From the NCBI RefSeq assembly GCF_006363895.1, contig NZ_CP040953.1: a stretch of 64,000 nt of DNA; one strand, given 5' to 3'. The translations under genes were made by a program, and so were the position numbers. The first letter of the stretch is position 1. Each line of letters starts with the position of its first letter. The DNA is from Methylopumilus universalis (GTDB taxonomy: Bacteria; Pseudomonadota; Gammaproteobacteria; Burkholderiales; Methylophilaceae). Shown here piece by piece: positions 26,648-37,408 of the stretch. The notes under the pieces are model-generated. The model did no database searches. It had not been told where the DNA came from and saw only the letters and a program-made list of their open reading frames with translations.

Positions 26648-27916
26648 ATGATTGATATTCAAATACTAAGAAACGATATTGGGATTGCTAAAGATAAGCT
26701 CTTAAGCAGAGGATTTGATCTTGATGTAGCTACCTTTCAAGCATTGGAAAATGTAAGAAAAGATCTGCAAGTTAAGACGCAAGATCTTCAAGAAAAAAGA
26801 AATTCTATCTCAAAAGAAATTGGTATTTCTAAATCTAAAAATGAAAATACTGATTTACTGATGAAGAGCGTTAATGCACTTTCAGATGATTTAAAGGCTA
26901 GCGAATCAGAATTAGCAGAGCTGCAAGAAAAGATTAATCAATTCATGCTTAATATCCCTAATATTCCTCATGATTCTACCCCGATAGGTAAGTCCGAAAA
27001 CGACAACCAAGTTGTGAAGACAGTTGGCGAACCTAAAAAATTTAATTTCAAAGTTAAGGATCATGTCGATGTAGGTGCTCCACTTGGTCTTAATTTCGAT
27101 TTAGGTGCAAAGCTCTCAGGCGCTCGTTTTGTTGTAATTGAAGGTAAGCTTGCGAAATTACATCGGGCTATTACGCAATATATGCTTGATACTCAAACAG
27201 ATAAACATGGTTATAAGGAATGTTATACACCTTATTTGGTTAATAGCGATTCATTAATAGGCACAGGGCAACTACCTAAATTTGAAGCTGATCTTTTTAG
27301 TCTTTCACATAACGAAAGTAAATTGTATTTAATCCCAACTTCTGAGGTGACTCTCACAAATTTTGTTCGTGACGAAGTCGTTAAGCAGTCTGACCTTCCT
27401 ATTAAATTGACTGCTCATACGCCTTGCTTTAGATCAGAAGCCGGATCTTACGGTAAAGATACTCGGGGCATGATTAGACAGCATCAATTTGATAAAGTTG
27501 AGATGGTTCAGATTGTGCATCCAGACAAAAGTTATGATGCGCTAGATGAAATGGTTTCCCATGCTGAATTTATACTTACCTCACTAGAGCTTCCATATCG
27601 ATTACTATCCTTATGCACAGGTGATATGGGTTTTGGAGCTGCGAAAACCTTCGACTTGGAAGTTTGGCTTCCATCACAAAATACTTATCGTGAAATTTCG
27701 TCTGTTTCAAATTGTGAAGCGTTTCAAGCAAGACGCTTAAAGGCAAGGTTTAAGAGTGAGGATGGAAAAAATTTATTTGTTCACACGCTAAATGGTTCTG
27801 GACTTGCAGTAGGTAGAACATTGGTAGCGATTATTGAAAACTATCAGAATGAAGATGGCAGTATTACGATACCTAAAGTCTTAGTTCCTTATATGAGTGG
27901 TATTGAAAAGATTTAG
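26648..27916 (+). CDS. serS: Seryl-tRNA synthetase
   Basis: This 422-residue class II synthetase charges tRNA-Ser and tRNA-Sec precursors with serine. The N-terminal ~100 residues form the long antiparallel coiled-coil arm that grips the tRNA variable loop. The catalytic core shows motif 2 (PCFRSEAGSYGKDTRGMIRQHQF) and motif 3 (LNGSGLAVGRTLVAIIENYQ). Its stop shares the tetranucleotide TTAG with the convergent rpiA stop. Confidence 0.98.
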   Translation: MIDIQILRNDIGIAKDKLLSRGFDLDVATFQALENVRKDLQVKTQDLQEKRNSISKEIGISKSKNENTDLLMKSVNALSDDLKASESELAELQEKINQFMLNIPNIPHDSTPIGKSENDNQVVKTVGEPKKFNFKVKDHVDVGAPLGLNFDLGAKLSGARFVVIEGKLAKLHRAITQYMLDTQTDKHGYKECYTPYLVNSDSLIGTGQLPKFEADLFSLSHNESKLYLIPTSEVTLTNFVRDEVVKQSDLPIKLTAHTPCFRSEAGSYGKDTRGMIRQHQFDKVEMVQIVHPDKSYDALDEMVSHAEFILTSLELPYRLLSLCTGDMGFGAAKTFDLEVWLPSQNTYREISSVSNCEAFQARRLKARFKSEDGKNLFVHTLNGSGLAVGRTLVAIIENYQNEDGSITIPKVLVPYMSGIEKI

Positions 27917-28587
27917 TTTTTCCAAATCTCACGAACTTTTCCATTGCTACTAATTAAAGCGCCATGGGCGATATTGTAAAAAATACCATGTTCTACAATC
28001 CCAGGCGTTTGACACAGAAGCGCGTTTAATTTTTCAATATTTTTTTCAGTATAATTAAAATCGAGTACGAAATTACCGCAAGAGGTAATTGCATATCCAT
28101 CTTTTGCTGAGTTAATTCTAATGTCGCCTGTTCCTTTTTTCATTAAGATATTTTTAACAAGCTCCCATGCAAAAGGTTGAACTTCAGAAGGAACAGGAAA
28201 GTTATCTCCAATATTTTCAACAATTTTAGATTCGTCAGCAATAACAATAAATTTTTTAGCAGATCGAGCTAACAGCTTCTCTCGAACGAGATCGTAACCG
28301 CGTCCTTTAAGTAAAGTAAGGTCTGGTGTAATTTCGTCTGCACCATCAATATAAAGATCAATTTCATTGATTTGCTCCATAGCTATAATTGGTAAGCCAG
28401 CTTCTTTTGCTTTAATCATGCTTACCACAGAGCTTGATACTGTTCTTATGTTTAGCTTTTCTTCTTTATTTCGCTTAGCTAAAGCGTCAATGAAGCAGTT
28501 AGCGGTTGATCCTGTGCCCAAGCCGAGAATCATATTCTCGCTAACATATTGTAAGGCTTGCTGCGCGACTAATTCTTTATCATTCAT
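27913..28587 (-). CDS. rpiA: Ribose-5-phosphate isomerase A
   Basis: The enzyme interconverts ribose 5-phosphate and ribulose 5-phosphate, linking the pentose phosphate pathway to RuMP-type formaldehyde fixation in a methylotroph. The 224-residue protein has GLGTGSTANCFIDAL, SSSVVSMIKAKEAG, DGADEITPDLTLLKGRG and DESKIV. The ATG at 28587 has GAGAGGG a few bases upstream, so it is favoured over the in-frame codon at 28602. Only 14 bases separate it from divergent mfd. Confidence 0.96.
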   Translation of the reverse strand: MNDKELVAQQALQYVSENMILGLGTGSTANCFIDALAKRNKEEKLNIRTVSSSVVSMIKAKEAGLPIIAMEQINEIDLYIDGADEITPDLTLLKGRGYDLVREKLLARSAKKFIVIADESKIVENIGDNFPVPSEVQPFAWELVKNILMKKGTGDIRINSAKDGYAITSCGNFVLDFNYTEKNIEKLNALLCQTPGIVEHGIFYNIAHGALISSNGKVREIWKN

Positions 28588-28601
28588 GACATTCCCTCTC
28601 A

Positions 28602-31600
28602 ATGAATACTAGCTTTAAAGCTTATAATATTGTTAATCATTTATACATGCAATATATGCCATTAGAAGCAAATTATCAAAGTAAAGAATCACTATCAACG
28701 GCTGAAATTGACGGCTCTGATAGTTATTCTCTATTTAAATATATTCGAGATGAAATTGTTAAAAGTAAAAAGTCTTTAGCAATTTTTACGGAGACAGCAT
28801 TCGAAGCAAGGCGTCTTATGGAAGAGATGCTTTGGTTTAGTCCAAATTTAAAAATTAACTTATTACCCGATTGGGAGACTCTTCCTTACGATCACTTTTC
28901 ACCGCACCCAGATCTAATATCAGAAAGACTTCTAACTCTTTATCAAGTCACTCAGAAAAGTTTTGATGTAGTTATTATTCCAGTAACTACAGCTCTTCAC
29001 TTATTGCCCCCTAAAAGTTATATACAACTATTTAGCTTTCATTTTCGTAAAGGCCAAAAAGTTGATATTGAGGCTTTTAAAAACCAATTAACATTAAATG
29101 GATATATGAATGTGGTTCGCGTCATGGCTCCTGGGGAATTTTCAGTAAGAGGAAGTCTTATTGATCTATTCCCTATGGGCAGCATAGTGCCGTATCGCTT
29201 AGATTTCTTTGATAACGAAATTGATTCAATTCGAACATTCGATGTTGATACACAAAGAACACTTTACCCAGTCAATGAAATTAAGTTACTTCCTGCCCGT
29301 GAATGTCCCATGGATGAAAATTCTATTAGTACATTTCGACAAAATTATCGAGAGCGTTTTGAAGGAGATCCGTCCCGCTCTTCTATTTACAAAGATATTA
29401 GCAAGGGCATACCCATTGGTGGCATTGAGTGGTACATGCCGCTATTTTTTGAAGAGATGAGTGATATTTTTAGTTATTTTTCAGATGACACGATCATTTA
29501 CAAACACGGTAATCTTGATCTTGCCTGCAGTCATTTTTGGCATGAAACCGAAAAACGATTTCGGTTGTTTGCTTATGATGCTGAGAGGCCAATTTTAGAG
29601 CCTCAAAATCTTTTAATTAAACCAGATCAATTTTTTAAATCTATCAATGCCTATAAGAACTTTGATTTAAAGCGTGTAGAAGTAATTGAAAAAATCCCTG
29701 ATATATCTATTGATCGAAAGAACATTAAACCTTTAGCGAAGCTTGAAAATTTTATTATAGAAAATCCTAAAAGAGTTTTTATTTTGACGGATAGCTTGGG
29801 TCGTCGAGAAACTGTCTCTGAACTTCTAAAGTTAGCTGGCATTAATTTTAAAGCGACAGATGATTGGTCATCAGCTGCAGATATAAGCGATCAAGTGGTG
29901 TTGACTGTCAGCCCAATACATCAGGGCTATATTTCATCTGAGCATGTTGTAATTACTGAATCCGAGCTTTATGTAAATACTGTGCGTCAAACAAGAAGAC
30001 GTCATCGTGATAAAAATTTCTCAACTGATGCCATGATACGTGATTTGTCTGAATTAAAAGAAGGTGACCCTATTGTGCATGAGCAGTATGGTGTAGGCCG
30101 ATTTAAAGGATTATTTAATTTAGATTTTGGTGAAGGGGAGAGTGAATTCTTACTTTTACAGTATTTTGGTGACGATAAACTTTATGTGCCTGTATCCAAT
30201 TTAGACCTTATCTCAAGATACTCGGGAGGTCCGGCTGAAACTGCACCTTTGCATAGGCTAGGTTCAGATCAATGGGATAAGGCGAAGAAAAAAGCCTTAA
30301 AACAAATTCATGATACTGCTGCAGACCTCTTAAACATTTATTCACAGCGCTCCATTAAAAAAGGCTACGCCTTTAAAATTAATTTACAGGATTATGAGAG
30401 ATTCACCGATGGATTTCCATTCGAAGAAACCGATGATCAACTAACAGCAATTAATGCTGTGATCAATGATATGGAGTCTCAAAAGCCGATGGATCGTCTT
30501 ATATGTGGCGATGTGGGGTTTGGCAAGACGGAGGTTGCATTAAGGGCGGCTTTTATTGCGGCTAATGATGGAAAGCAAGTTGCCATATTAGTCCCAACAA
30601 CACTCCTTGCTGAACAGCATTACAATAATTTTATGGATCGTTTTTCAGATTCCGCTATTAGAATTGCAGAAATTTCTCGTTTTAAATCTAAAAAAGAACA
30701 AGCTGAGTCACTCATTAAATTAGCTAATGGAGAGATCGATATCATTATTGGTACACATAGACTTATTCAAAATGATATTAAATTTAAAAATTTAGGGTTA
30801 ATTATTATTGATGAAGAGCACCGTTTTGGTGTGCGTCAGAAAGAATTGCTTAAATCCATGCGAGCAGAAGTTGATGTCTTAACTCTTACAGCAACTCCAA
30901 TTCCTCGAACGTTATCTATGGCTATGGAAGGTTTACGAGAGTTTTCTATTATTTCTACTCCTCCACAAAAACGTTTATCAATTAAAACATTCGTAAATAA
31001 CTATTCAGAAAGCATTATTCGTGAAGCAGTTTTAAGAGAATTTAATCGAGGTGGCCAAGTGTATTTCTTACACAACGATGTGGACACTATTGCTTCGATG
31101 AAAGAAAAACTAGAAAAGTTAATACCTGAAGGGGTAATTGAGATTGCACACGGACAAATGAGAGAGCGAGAGCTTGAAAGAGTGATGCATGATTTTTATC
31201 AACAAAAGGCCAACATCTTGCTTTGTACAACAATTATTGAAACCGGTATTGATATTCCATCAGCGAATACAATCATAATGAATCGTGCAGACATGTTTGG
31301 ACTAGCTCAACTTCACCAATTAAGGGGTCGGGTGGGGAGGTCTCATCATCAAGCCTACGCATATTTGCTTATTGATCCAGATAGAAAGATTAGTGGCCAC
31401 GCACAAAAACGATTGGAAGCTATTCAGCTTCTTGAAGATTTAGGTGCAGGGTATTATCTTGCTATTCATGATTTGGAGATTCGAGGAGCAGGGGAGTTGT
31501 TAGGTGACAATCAGAGTGGGCAAATGCATGAAATTGGATTTAATCTGTATATAGAAATGCTTAATTATGCTGTGAAGCAACTCAAAATTGGCAAAAAATT

Positions 31601-32060
31601 AAGTCTTGATACCCCGCTTCAAAAAAATACAGAAATTAATCTTCATACTCCAGCCATCATTACTAATGCTTATTGTGGCGATATTAATGAAAGACTTGTT
31701 CTCTATAAGCGCTTGTCAGGACTTAATGAGGAAGAGCAATTAATCGAAATGAAAGAAGAACTAATAGATCGTTTTGGTGTAATGCCCGAACAAACACAAT
31801 CTCTTATTTCTTTTCATGATTTAAGAATTTTTATTCAACATCTTGATATTAAAAAAATAGATGCAAGTGATGTATCAATTCAAATTACATTTGCGAGTGA
31901 CAGCAAAATTGACCCTCTCAAGCTTATTAAGCTGCTAAGTGAAGACAAGCGTTGCCGTATGAATGGACCAGACAAGATTAAGATATCTGTTTCACTTTCT
32001 GATATCTTAGAGCGCGTAAAATTTATTAAAGACTTCTTAAGTAAAATATTTTTGACCTGA
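28602..32060 (+). CDS. mfd: Transcription-repair coupling factor
   Basis: This 1152-residue translocase removes RNA polymerase stalled at lesions and recruits UvrA. The N-terminal UvrB-homology module shows DWETLPYDHFSPH and GEFSVRGSLIDLFP. The RNAP-interaction domain (EGDPIVHEQYGVGRF) is around residue 485. The helicase core has Walker A GDVGFGKTE at about 636-644, DEEHRFGVRQKE, LTATPIPRT and GRVGRSHHQAYAYLL. A TRCF C-terminal domain follows. The start at 28602 gives ~18 residues more than later ATGs at 28647 and 28656; no Shine-Dalgarno decides. Confidence 0.96.
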   Translation: MNTSFKAYNIVNHLYMQYMPLEANYQSKESLSTAEIDGSDSYSLFKYIRDEIVKSKKSLAIFTETAFEARRLMEEMLWFSPNLKINLLPDWETLPYDHFSPHPDLISERLLTLYQVTQKSFDVVIIPVTTALHLLPPKSYIQLFSFHFRKGQKVDIEAFKNQLTLNGYMNVVRVMAPGEFSVRGSLIDLFPMGSIVPYRLDFFDNEIDSIRTFDVDTQRTLYPVNEIKLLPARECPMDENSISTFRQNYRERFEGDPSRSSIYKDISKGIPIGGIEWYMPLFFEEMSDIFSYFSDDTIIYKHGNLDLACSHFWHETEKRFRLFAYDAERPILEPQNLLIKPDQFFKSINAYKNFDLKRVEVIEKIPDISIDRKNIKPLAKLENFIIENPKRVFILTDSLGRRETVSELLKLAGINFKATDDWSSAADISDQVVLTVSPIHQGYISSEHVVITESELYVNTVRQTRRRHRDKNFSTDAMIRDLSELKEGDPIVHEQYGVGRFKGLFNLDFGEGESEFLLLQYFGDDKLYVPVSNLDLISRYSGGPAETAPLHRLGSDQWDKAKKKALKQIHDTAADLLNIYSQRSIKKGYAFKINLQDYERFTDGFPFEETDDQLTAINAVINDMESQKPMDRLICGDVGFGKTEVALRAAFIAANDGKQVAILVPTTLLAEQHYNNFMDRFSDSAIRIAEISRFKSKKEQAESLIKLANGEIDIIIGTHRLIQNDIKFKNLGLIIIDEEHRFGVRQKELLKSMRAEVDVLTLTATPIPRTLSMAMEGLREFSIISTPPQKRLSIKTFVNNYSESIIREAVLREFNRGGQVYFLHNDVDTIASMKEKLEKLIPEGVIEIAHGQMRERELERVMHDFYQQKANILLCTTIIETGIDIPSANTIIMNRADMFGLAQLHQLRGRVGRSHHQAYAYLLIDPDRKISGHAQKRLEAIQLLEDLGAGYYLAIHDLEIRGAGELLGDNQSGQMHEIGFNLYIEMLNYAVKQLKIGKKLSLDTPLQKNTEINLHTPAIITNAYCGDINERLVLYKRLSGLNEEEQLIEMKEELIDRFGVMPEQTQSLISFHDLRIFIQHLDIKKIDASDVSIQITFASDSKIDPLKLIKLLSEDKRCRMNGPDKIKISVSLSDILERVKFIKDFLSKIFLT

Positions 32061-32119
32061 TAACTATCATAGAATACTTATTTGGTTTTTGCTTCTTTTC
32101 CGATAGATTAGAATCGACT

Positions 32120-34765
32120 CTAAATTAACTTCAATCGCATAAGCTTTGGAACAAACTCTTCGATTTTGCTGCTTTCAATGTCTATATCAATATTTTCTAT
32201 AGGTTTTACCTCGTAAAAATTATTGCCGTAAATGTTCCATAGCATTGATAAAAAAGAATTTGAAGCAGGCTTTATTTCATCCTTATGCATAACTGACCCT
32301 ACAAGGTGAAGTTTTGTTTTTGCTCTTGTCATGGCAACATAAAGAAGTCTTTTTAATTCATTTTCTTCCCTACTTTTTTCTATTCCATAAATTAAATCAT
32401 GCAAATGTGGAGATTTGTTATCAGGCTCGCTAAACGCCGTGATGTCAAAGATAAGCCTATTTTTTACCGAAGCGTCAGATACAATCATCTTTTTGTCTGA
32501 TGCTCGTGTTGTTGAATTAAGTGAAGGAATAATGACAGTATCAAATTCGAGACCTTTGGCTTTATGGATTGTAAAAAATTGAATACGTTCTTCAGCTGAA
32601 GGAATGTCGGATAAATACGTTTTTGTAATTTGATGTTCGACAAGTTCAAAGTCGATAGCTATAGGGGAACTTGATGTTTGTAGTATGTTGAAAAATTTAT
32701 TAATGTCTACAATATCATTGGGGTTATGAAGACATAGTTCACCACCTAAATTCATCCAAACTGATTCTATAAGTCTTCTAATGTGAGTCTTGCTTTGATT
32801 ATCGAATGCATTTTTTAGGATATCGATGAGTCGTCGAATTCTTCTCCTTCCATCAGGGGAAATTCCACTCATTTTATTTTCATCTTGAATAATTTCCCAT
32901 ACTGTTGAGGTATGGTCATTTTGAAATAGGAGCGCTAGGTCATTCAACATAATCCCACACCAGGGCGCACGAAGAATTGCAAGCCAGTGAATCCGGTCAT
33001 TTAAGTCAAGCATGGCGTAGCTTAAGGAAAGAATATCCTGAATAGATTGATGCTTGTCTAAGGCATCAATTTCTACTGCATTAAATTTTAGAGTAGGTTT
33101 GAATTTTCTAATGTAATTAATTAATTCAGAGAGATGGCTTCTGGATCTTGTGAGAATAGCGATTTTTTCATTTTCAGGAAATGTATCAATAAGATTACAT
33201 ACATACTTTGCTTCTTCAGTATCAATATCTGTACTTTCAGTGAATGTTAATGCATGAAATTTGAACTCACTTACATTAGAATCATGCTCTTTTTTTGCCG
33301 ATACAAAAGGTTTGTAAGATACAGCACCTTCTTGAATTGAATCTTCTTTTGGAAGTATATTTTCAAATATCTGATTTATTTCATTCACAATAGTAGAAGA
33401 GGACCGGTAATTATCTCTAAGCTGAATAGTTTCTAAGGGGATGGTATTAAAGCCATTTTTTTTGGCTTCAATAAAAATACTGACATCAGCCTCCCTAAAT
33501 TTATATATAGATTGCATAGGGTCACCCACACAGAAAATGGTTTTTTGTGCTTCAGGAGTCCAGCCATCAACAATTTTCTTTAGGAAATTAAAATGACTTC
33601 TACTTGTATCTTGGAATTCATCGATAAGTAAGTGTGAAATTTTATAATCTAAAGATAATAAAAGATCGCTTGCTGCATCATTTTTACCAAGCGCCTCATT
33701 AGCAATCTCTATAATCTCAATAAAATCGACAGTATTTCTTTGTTTAAATAGCTGTCGTAGTTTTTTTTCGCACTGTAAGAGAATATTTGCAATAGATCTT
33801 AGTTTTAAAGCATATGTTTCGCTAAGAGGTTCCGGTATAGCTTTAATAGCCAATAAAAAATCGATATTTGGGAGATTGCGACATTTATTTTTATATATTT
33901 CTCCTTCGTCATCGTTCTTAAATCCTTCTCGGGCTGTAATGTTTTCGCGTCTGGTATTTTTATCTGTGAATAAAATTTTTGTGATCGTTTGCCATAATGG
34001 GATTTCTTCTGAATCAAAATTAAAACTGTTTTTATTTTTTAGCTTTATATCTTCTCTAAGATTGGTACTTTCTAAGTAGTGAAGAATTTCAATAAGATCA
34101 TTTAGTTGATCTTGATTGAGTTCAGTCCTAATTTTTTGATATATAGGCTTCGTCAAATGTTCAAGGTAAGCATTGCCTTCCTCAATGATTTGCCCACTTG
34201 ATTTTTGGGTAAGCATATTACATCGATATTTCCACTGGTCTCGAATTGACATCATCGCCACTAAACGACGATTAATCTTTTCATACTCATTGTCATAATG
34301 AGTGAAGACAACTTTAATGTCCTCGATGCCATCTTTAGCCTGTAAAGTTTGTTTGACTGACTCTTCGTAAAATTTTTCAGGGGTATCAGTAATATTAGGC
34401 TTGCTCCCCATTTTGCTTAACACAGGAATTTGACTGACCACGTTATGACAGAACTTATCAATCGTCATTACTTTAAGTCGGGAGAGATTATGTTCAATAT
34501 CCCAACCTTTCTCTTCTGACCGCTTTAGAATTGTTTGAGCAAAAGGACTTTTGCTTTCTTTAATTCGCTCAATGATCTTAGTCTTCATTTCTGAAGCTGC
34601 TTTTTTTGTGAAGGTGATTGCTACAATCTCTTCTGGCATATCAACGACGGTAAGCAATTTTAAAAATCGATCAGTAAGTAAGCTCGTTTTACCAGAGCCT
34701 GCCGGCGCCTCTACTATAAACGAGCTTAAATGAAGCGCTTTCTCTCTTAATTCGCCGTCATTCAT
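32120..34765 (-). CDS. AddA/RecB-like UvrD-family helicase, no nuclease domain
   Basis: The 881-residue SF1A helicase has Walker A EAPAGSGKTSLL (Lys at residue 26), VDEFQDTSRSHF-type Walker B (LLIDEFQDTS), GDPMQSIYKFR (motif III), QLRDNYRSS (motif IV), TIHKAKGLEFDTVIIP (motif V) and LLYVAMTRAK (motif VI). It then ends ~60 residues later. AddA- and RecB-type proteins normally continue ~200 or more residues into a PD-(D/E)XK nuclease domain, which is absent here. Its ATG overlaps the stop of the AddB-like gene as ATGA, so the two proteins form a coupled DNA end-processing pair. Confidence 0.85.
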   Translation of the reverse strand: MNDGELREKALHLSSFIVEAPAGSGKTSLLTDRFLKLLTVVDMPEEIVAITFTKKAASEMKTKIIERIKESKSPFAQTILKRSEEKGWDIEHNLSRLKVMTIDKFCHNVVSQIPVLSKMGSKPNITDTPEKFYEESVKQTLQAKDGIEDIKVVFTHYDNEYEKINRRLVAMMSIRDQWKYRCNMLTQKSSGQIIEEGNAYLEHLTKPIYQKIRTELNQDQLNDLIEILHYLESTNLREDIKLKNKNSFNFDSEEIPLWQTITKILFTDKNTRRENITAREGFKNDDEGEIYKNKCRNLPNIDFLLAIKAIPEPLSETYALKLRSIANILLQCEKKLRQLFKQRNTVDFIEIIEIANEALGKNDAASDLLLSLDYKISHLLIDEFQDTSRSHFNFLKKIVDGWTPEAQKTIFCVGDPMQSIYKFREADVSIFIEAKKNGFNTIPLETIQLRDNYRSSSTIVNEINQIFENILPKEDSIQEGAVSYKPFVSAKKEHDSNVSEFKFHALTFTESTDIDTEEAKYVCNLIDTFPENEKIAILTRSRSHLSELINYIRKFKPTLKFNAVEIDALDKHQSIQDILSLSYAMLDLNDRIHWLAILRAPWCGIMLNDLALLFQNDHTSTVWEIIQDENKMSGISPDGRRRIRRLIDILKNAFDNQSKTHIRRLIESVWMNLGGELCLHNPNDIVDINKFFNILQTSSSPIAIDFELVEHQITKTYLSDIPSAEERIQFFTIHKAKGLEFDTVIIPSLNSTTRASDKKMIVSDASVKNRLIFDITAFSEPDNKSPHLHDLIYGIEKSREENELKRLLYVAMTRAKTKLHLVGSVMHKDEIKPASNSFLSMLWNIYGNNFYEVKPIENIDIDIESSKIEEFVPKLMRLKLI

Positions 34766-37365
34766 TGCTTAGTTTTCTCAAATTGTAATGTTCGCTCAGG
34801 GAGCCTTAGGATAGGTTTAACATGACAGTAAGTCATGTCTTTTTCACGTGCAAATCTAACAGCTGCATCGCCCAATTCGTAGCTTTTAGCCGCATCATTG
34901 ATGCGATACCTCCAAAAGGCAAGTAACTCATCCCAAGATTGGTATTGAGCAGAGCAGGAAGCATCCTTTATGCCTTTAAGAAGTTCCATATCGCGACCTA
35001 AGCCAATCCATTGAGGTTTTGATGAATTAATAACGCCAATAGCAATTGCATCAATAGGCTTATCTGACGCAAAGAGCGCATAGAATGGCATTTGCAATTC
35101 TCCATAGGCATTTAGAAACCATTCGTTAAGGGTTTTTGTGGCTCCAGATTTGTAATCAATAACAATCTTGTTTTGATTGACTTCATCAATACGATCAATC
35201 TTGATATTAAAGTTGAGACAACCTAAATGGATGGGTATATTTTTTTCTGTCTCTTTAACTTCAAAGTCACCACGCTTTAACTCAAATTGAATCCAATTTT
35301 CAAGGTAATTAATTAAGCGTATTTCTTCAATATTGAAAAACTCAGGTAAGATTCTGGGGTACATTTTCTTTTCCGCTGAAATGTTCTTATGCGCAATATC
35401 TTGAATTTTCTTTGAGAGTTCATCTTTGCTTAAAGCACTTACTAGAAATGATGATTTATATTCCATCCAAAACTGCTCTAAGGTTTTATGAAAGAGATTT
35501 CCGCGAAGCCTAGTAGTTAAATTTTCCTCATCTTCACCTTCTAGTCTTTTGGCCCCGAGCCTAAATTCATAGAAAGCCCAAGCAGGGCAGATGGACTGTG
35601 CTTCAAGCAGTTTAATTCCTGATTTTGCAGTTTGTGCAACGTCAATTTTAATTGAAGTATTATCTTCAATATATTCTATAACATCATGATTAAATGTATC
35701 TTTTTTATAATTAAAATTAATATCTTCATGTGGTTTCGAGGATATGAATGGGTACAAAATAGGCGACGGAAAGATATCTTCTTCCCCCATTTTTTTAGCG
35801 TAAGAGAGTGTTACCAAGGCGGACGTATGGGTGAATTTGTCTAAAATATTTGTGGCATGTAAATGGCGTTTTTCATGGGTATTGATGTGGCAATCATGCT
35901 GAATTTTGATAGGGATAAAGGGATTAAATTGCTGAGGTGTAGGCCAATTATGTTCATTTAAATTCATAATCCACGTAGCATCATAGGTTTCATAGGTTAT
36001 TTCATGAAAGCCTAAAATATCAATTTTAAAATTACCCTCGTGTTGATGTTGATGGGTAGTTTTTTTGAGGTAATACTGAAGTGTGTCTAACATATCTTGA
36101 ATAGATATTTCATCTGTAAGCCTGTCTAACGAGGATACAGTTTCAGTAATTTTCTTCCACGCCTCATAAACACCCTCTTCATAACCATCTCTTGGATTTA
36201 AAAGGCTAGATTGAATATTCTTTAAATACGCATCAAATGTTTTAATCCATGCGGAAGGGGCTCTTTTTTCTCTCCATTCATGATGTGAGACTTGGATTTG
36301 ATCTAAATGCTTCATTAGAGATGGCGTTAAATGAACTAACCCCTCAGTTGTCTCTAGGATTTCAATAAGCTCGTGAATTGAGACATTACCTCTACGTTTT
36401 CTCTCTAGTTGGTGAATAAGCCTATAGCGAAGAAATAACTCTTGATCATTTGACCAGCCGTTATGACACAAGATATTTTTCAGGTCTTTAATATTAAAAA
36501 AACCTCGCGCGCCAAATTCTATTAGCTTTATATTTAAATAAATCATGGATAAATGAAATAAAGGCGTATTTAATGAGAACTGATAAATTCTTTTTTCTTG
36601 AGATAGGCTTGGGGTGAATGATTCAGGATGGAATGTTTTGTCAAGTAAGCTTGTGAGACGATCTATGATTTGATCAAGCTGGGGCGTCACAATAAGTATT
36701 TTTTTATTTTGTTCTATTTGATTTCTGCACCATTCCACAACCTGCATACATTCATGCTCTTCATTAAGAAAAATACGCGACTCAATAGAAGGCTTTATTT
36801 TAGTATCTACAAAAAAAGTCACGTCAATTTGAGTTTGACATGCATTAATAAATGATTCTTCAATCGGCGTTCTAAAATCAAAATTTACAAAATGAATTGG
36901 GCAATCAATAGATATATCCTTCGATGTGATATGTTCAATTGCTATTTTTATAAGGCCATTGAAGGTAATGATATTTTTATCGTTGCAATATTTTTTAAAG
37001 ATTAAACGCCAAGCGTTAAAAAATGCATGCTCTTCACTGCGCTCTTCACTTTTTAAGGTATTTTCGCCAATAAGAAATTGATCTATGAGTCGATTAGCCT
37101 GGCTAGCAGTCTCACTTAAGCTTTCAATATTAGATAAATCAAATGAGGATTTTTTGTATTGTTTAATGCTACTTTCCCATAGCAATTTTTCTTCGATACC
37201 ATTAAGAACTCGGAATGGCATGTTGATGTTTGGGTGTTTTTTAAAGAGATTATTAATGAAGTCATGAAGAGCCATCACTTTTTCTTTTGAGTTAAAGTGT
37301 TGGCTTAATTTAAAAGCTTCTTTTGAATTACGACAGAGATAGATAGGCTTTTGCTCAGAATGCAT
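34762..37365 (-). CDS. AddB-like PD-(D/E)XK nuclease family protein
   Basis: The 867-residue partner of the AddA-like helicase has an N-terminal inactivated helicase-like region without a Walker A motif. The C-terminal nuclease domain (from about residue 610, SICPAWAFYEFRLGAKRLEGE) shows RGNLFHKTLEQFW, the catalytic KIDRIDEVN...KIVIDYKSG and the following LQMPFYALF. I see none of the paired cysteines that make an Fe-S cluster in Bacillus-type AddB. It probably supplies the only nuclease of the complex. Divergent from greB by 43 bases. Confidence 0.82.
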   Translation of the reverse strand: MHSEQKPIYLCRNSKEAFKLSQHFNSKEKVMALHDFINNLFKKHPNINMPFRVLNGIEEKLLWESSIKQYKKSSFDLSNIESLSETASQANRLIDQFLIGENTLKSEERSEEHAFFNAWRLIFKKYCNDKNIITFNGLIKIAIEHITSKDISIDCPIHFVNFDFRTPIEESFINACQTQIDVTFFVDTKIKPSIESRIFLNEEHECMQVVEWCRNQIEQNKKILIVTPQLDQIIDRLTSLLDKTFHPESFTPSLSQEKRIYQFSLNTPLFHLSMIYLNIKLIEFGARGFFNIKDLKNILCHNGWSNDQELFLRYRLIHQLERKRRGNVSIHELIEILETTEGLVHLTPSLMKHLDQIQVSHHEWREKRAPSAWIKTFDAYLKNIQSSLLNPRDGYEEGVYEAWKKITETVSSLDRLTDEISIQDMLDTLQYYLKKTTHQHQHEGNFKIDILGFHEITYETYDATWIMNLNEHNWPTPQQFNPFIPIKIQHDCHINTHEKRHLHATNILDKFTHTSALVTLSYAKKMGEEDIFPSPILYPFISSKPHEDINFNYKKDTFNHDVIEYIEDNTSIKIDVAQTAKSGIKLLEAQSICPAWAFYEFRLGAKRLEGEDEENLTTRLRGNLFHKTLEQFWMEYKSSFLVSALSKDELSKKIQDIAHKNISAEKKMYPRILPEFFNIEEIRLINYLENWIQFELKRGDFEVKETEKNIPIHLGCLNFNIKIDRIDEVNQNKIVIDYKSGATKTLNEWFLNAYGELQMPFYALFASDKPIDAIAIGVINSSKPQWIGLGRDMELLKGIKDASCSAQYQSWDELLAFWRYRINDAAKSYELGDAAVRFAREKDMTYCHVKPILRLPERTLQFEKTKQ

Positions 37366-37408
37366 GCTTCTATTGTAAACTTATCCCCGTTAATTATTAT
37401 TAAAAAAT

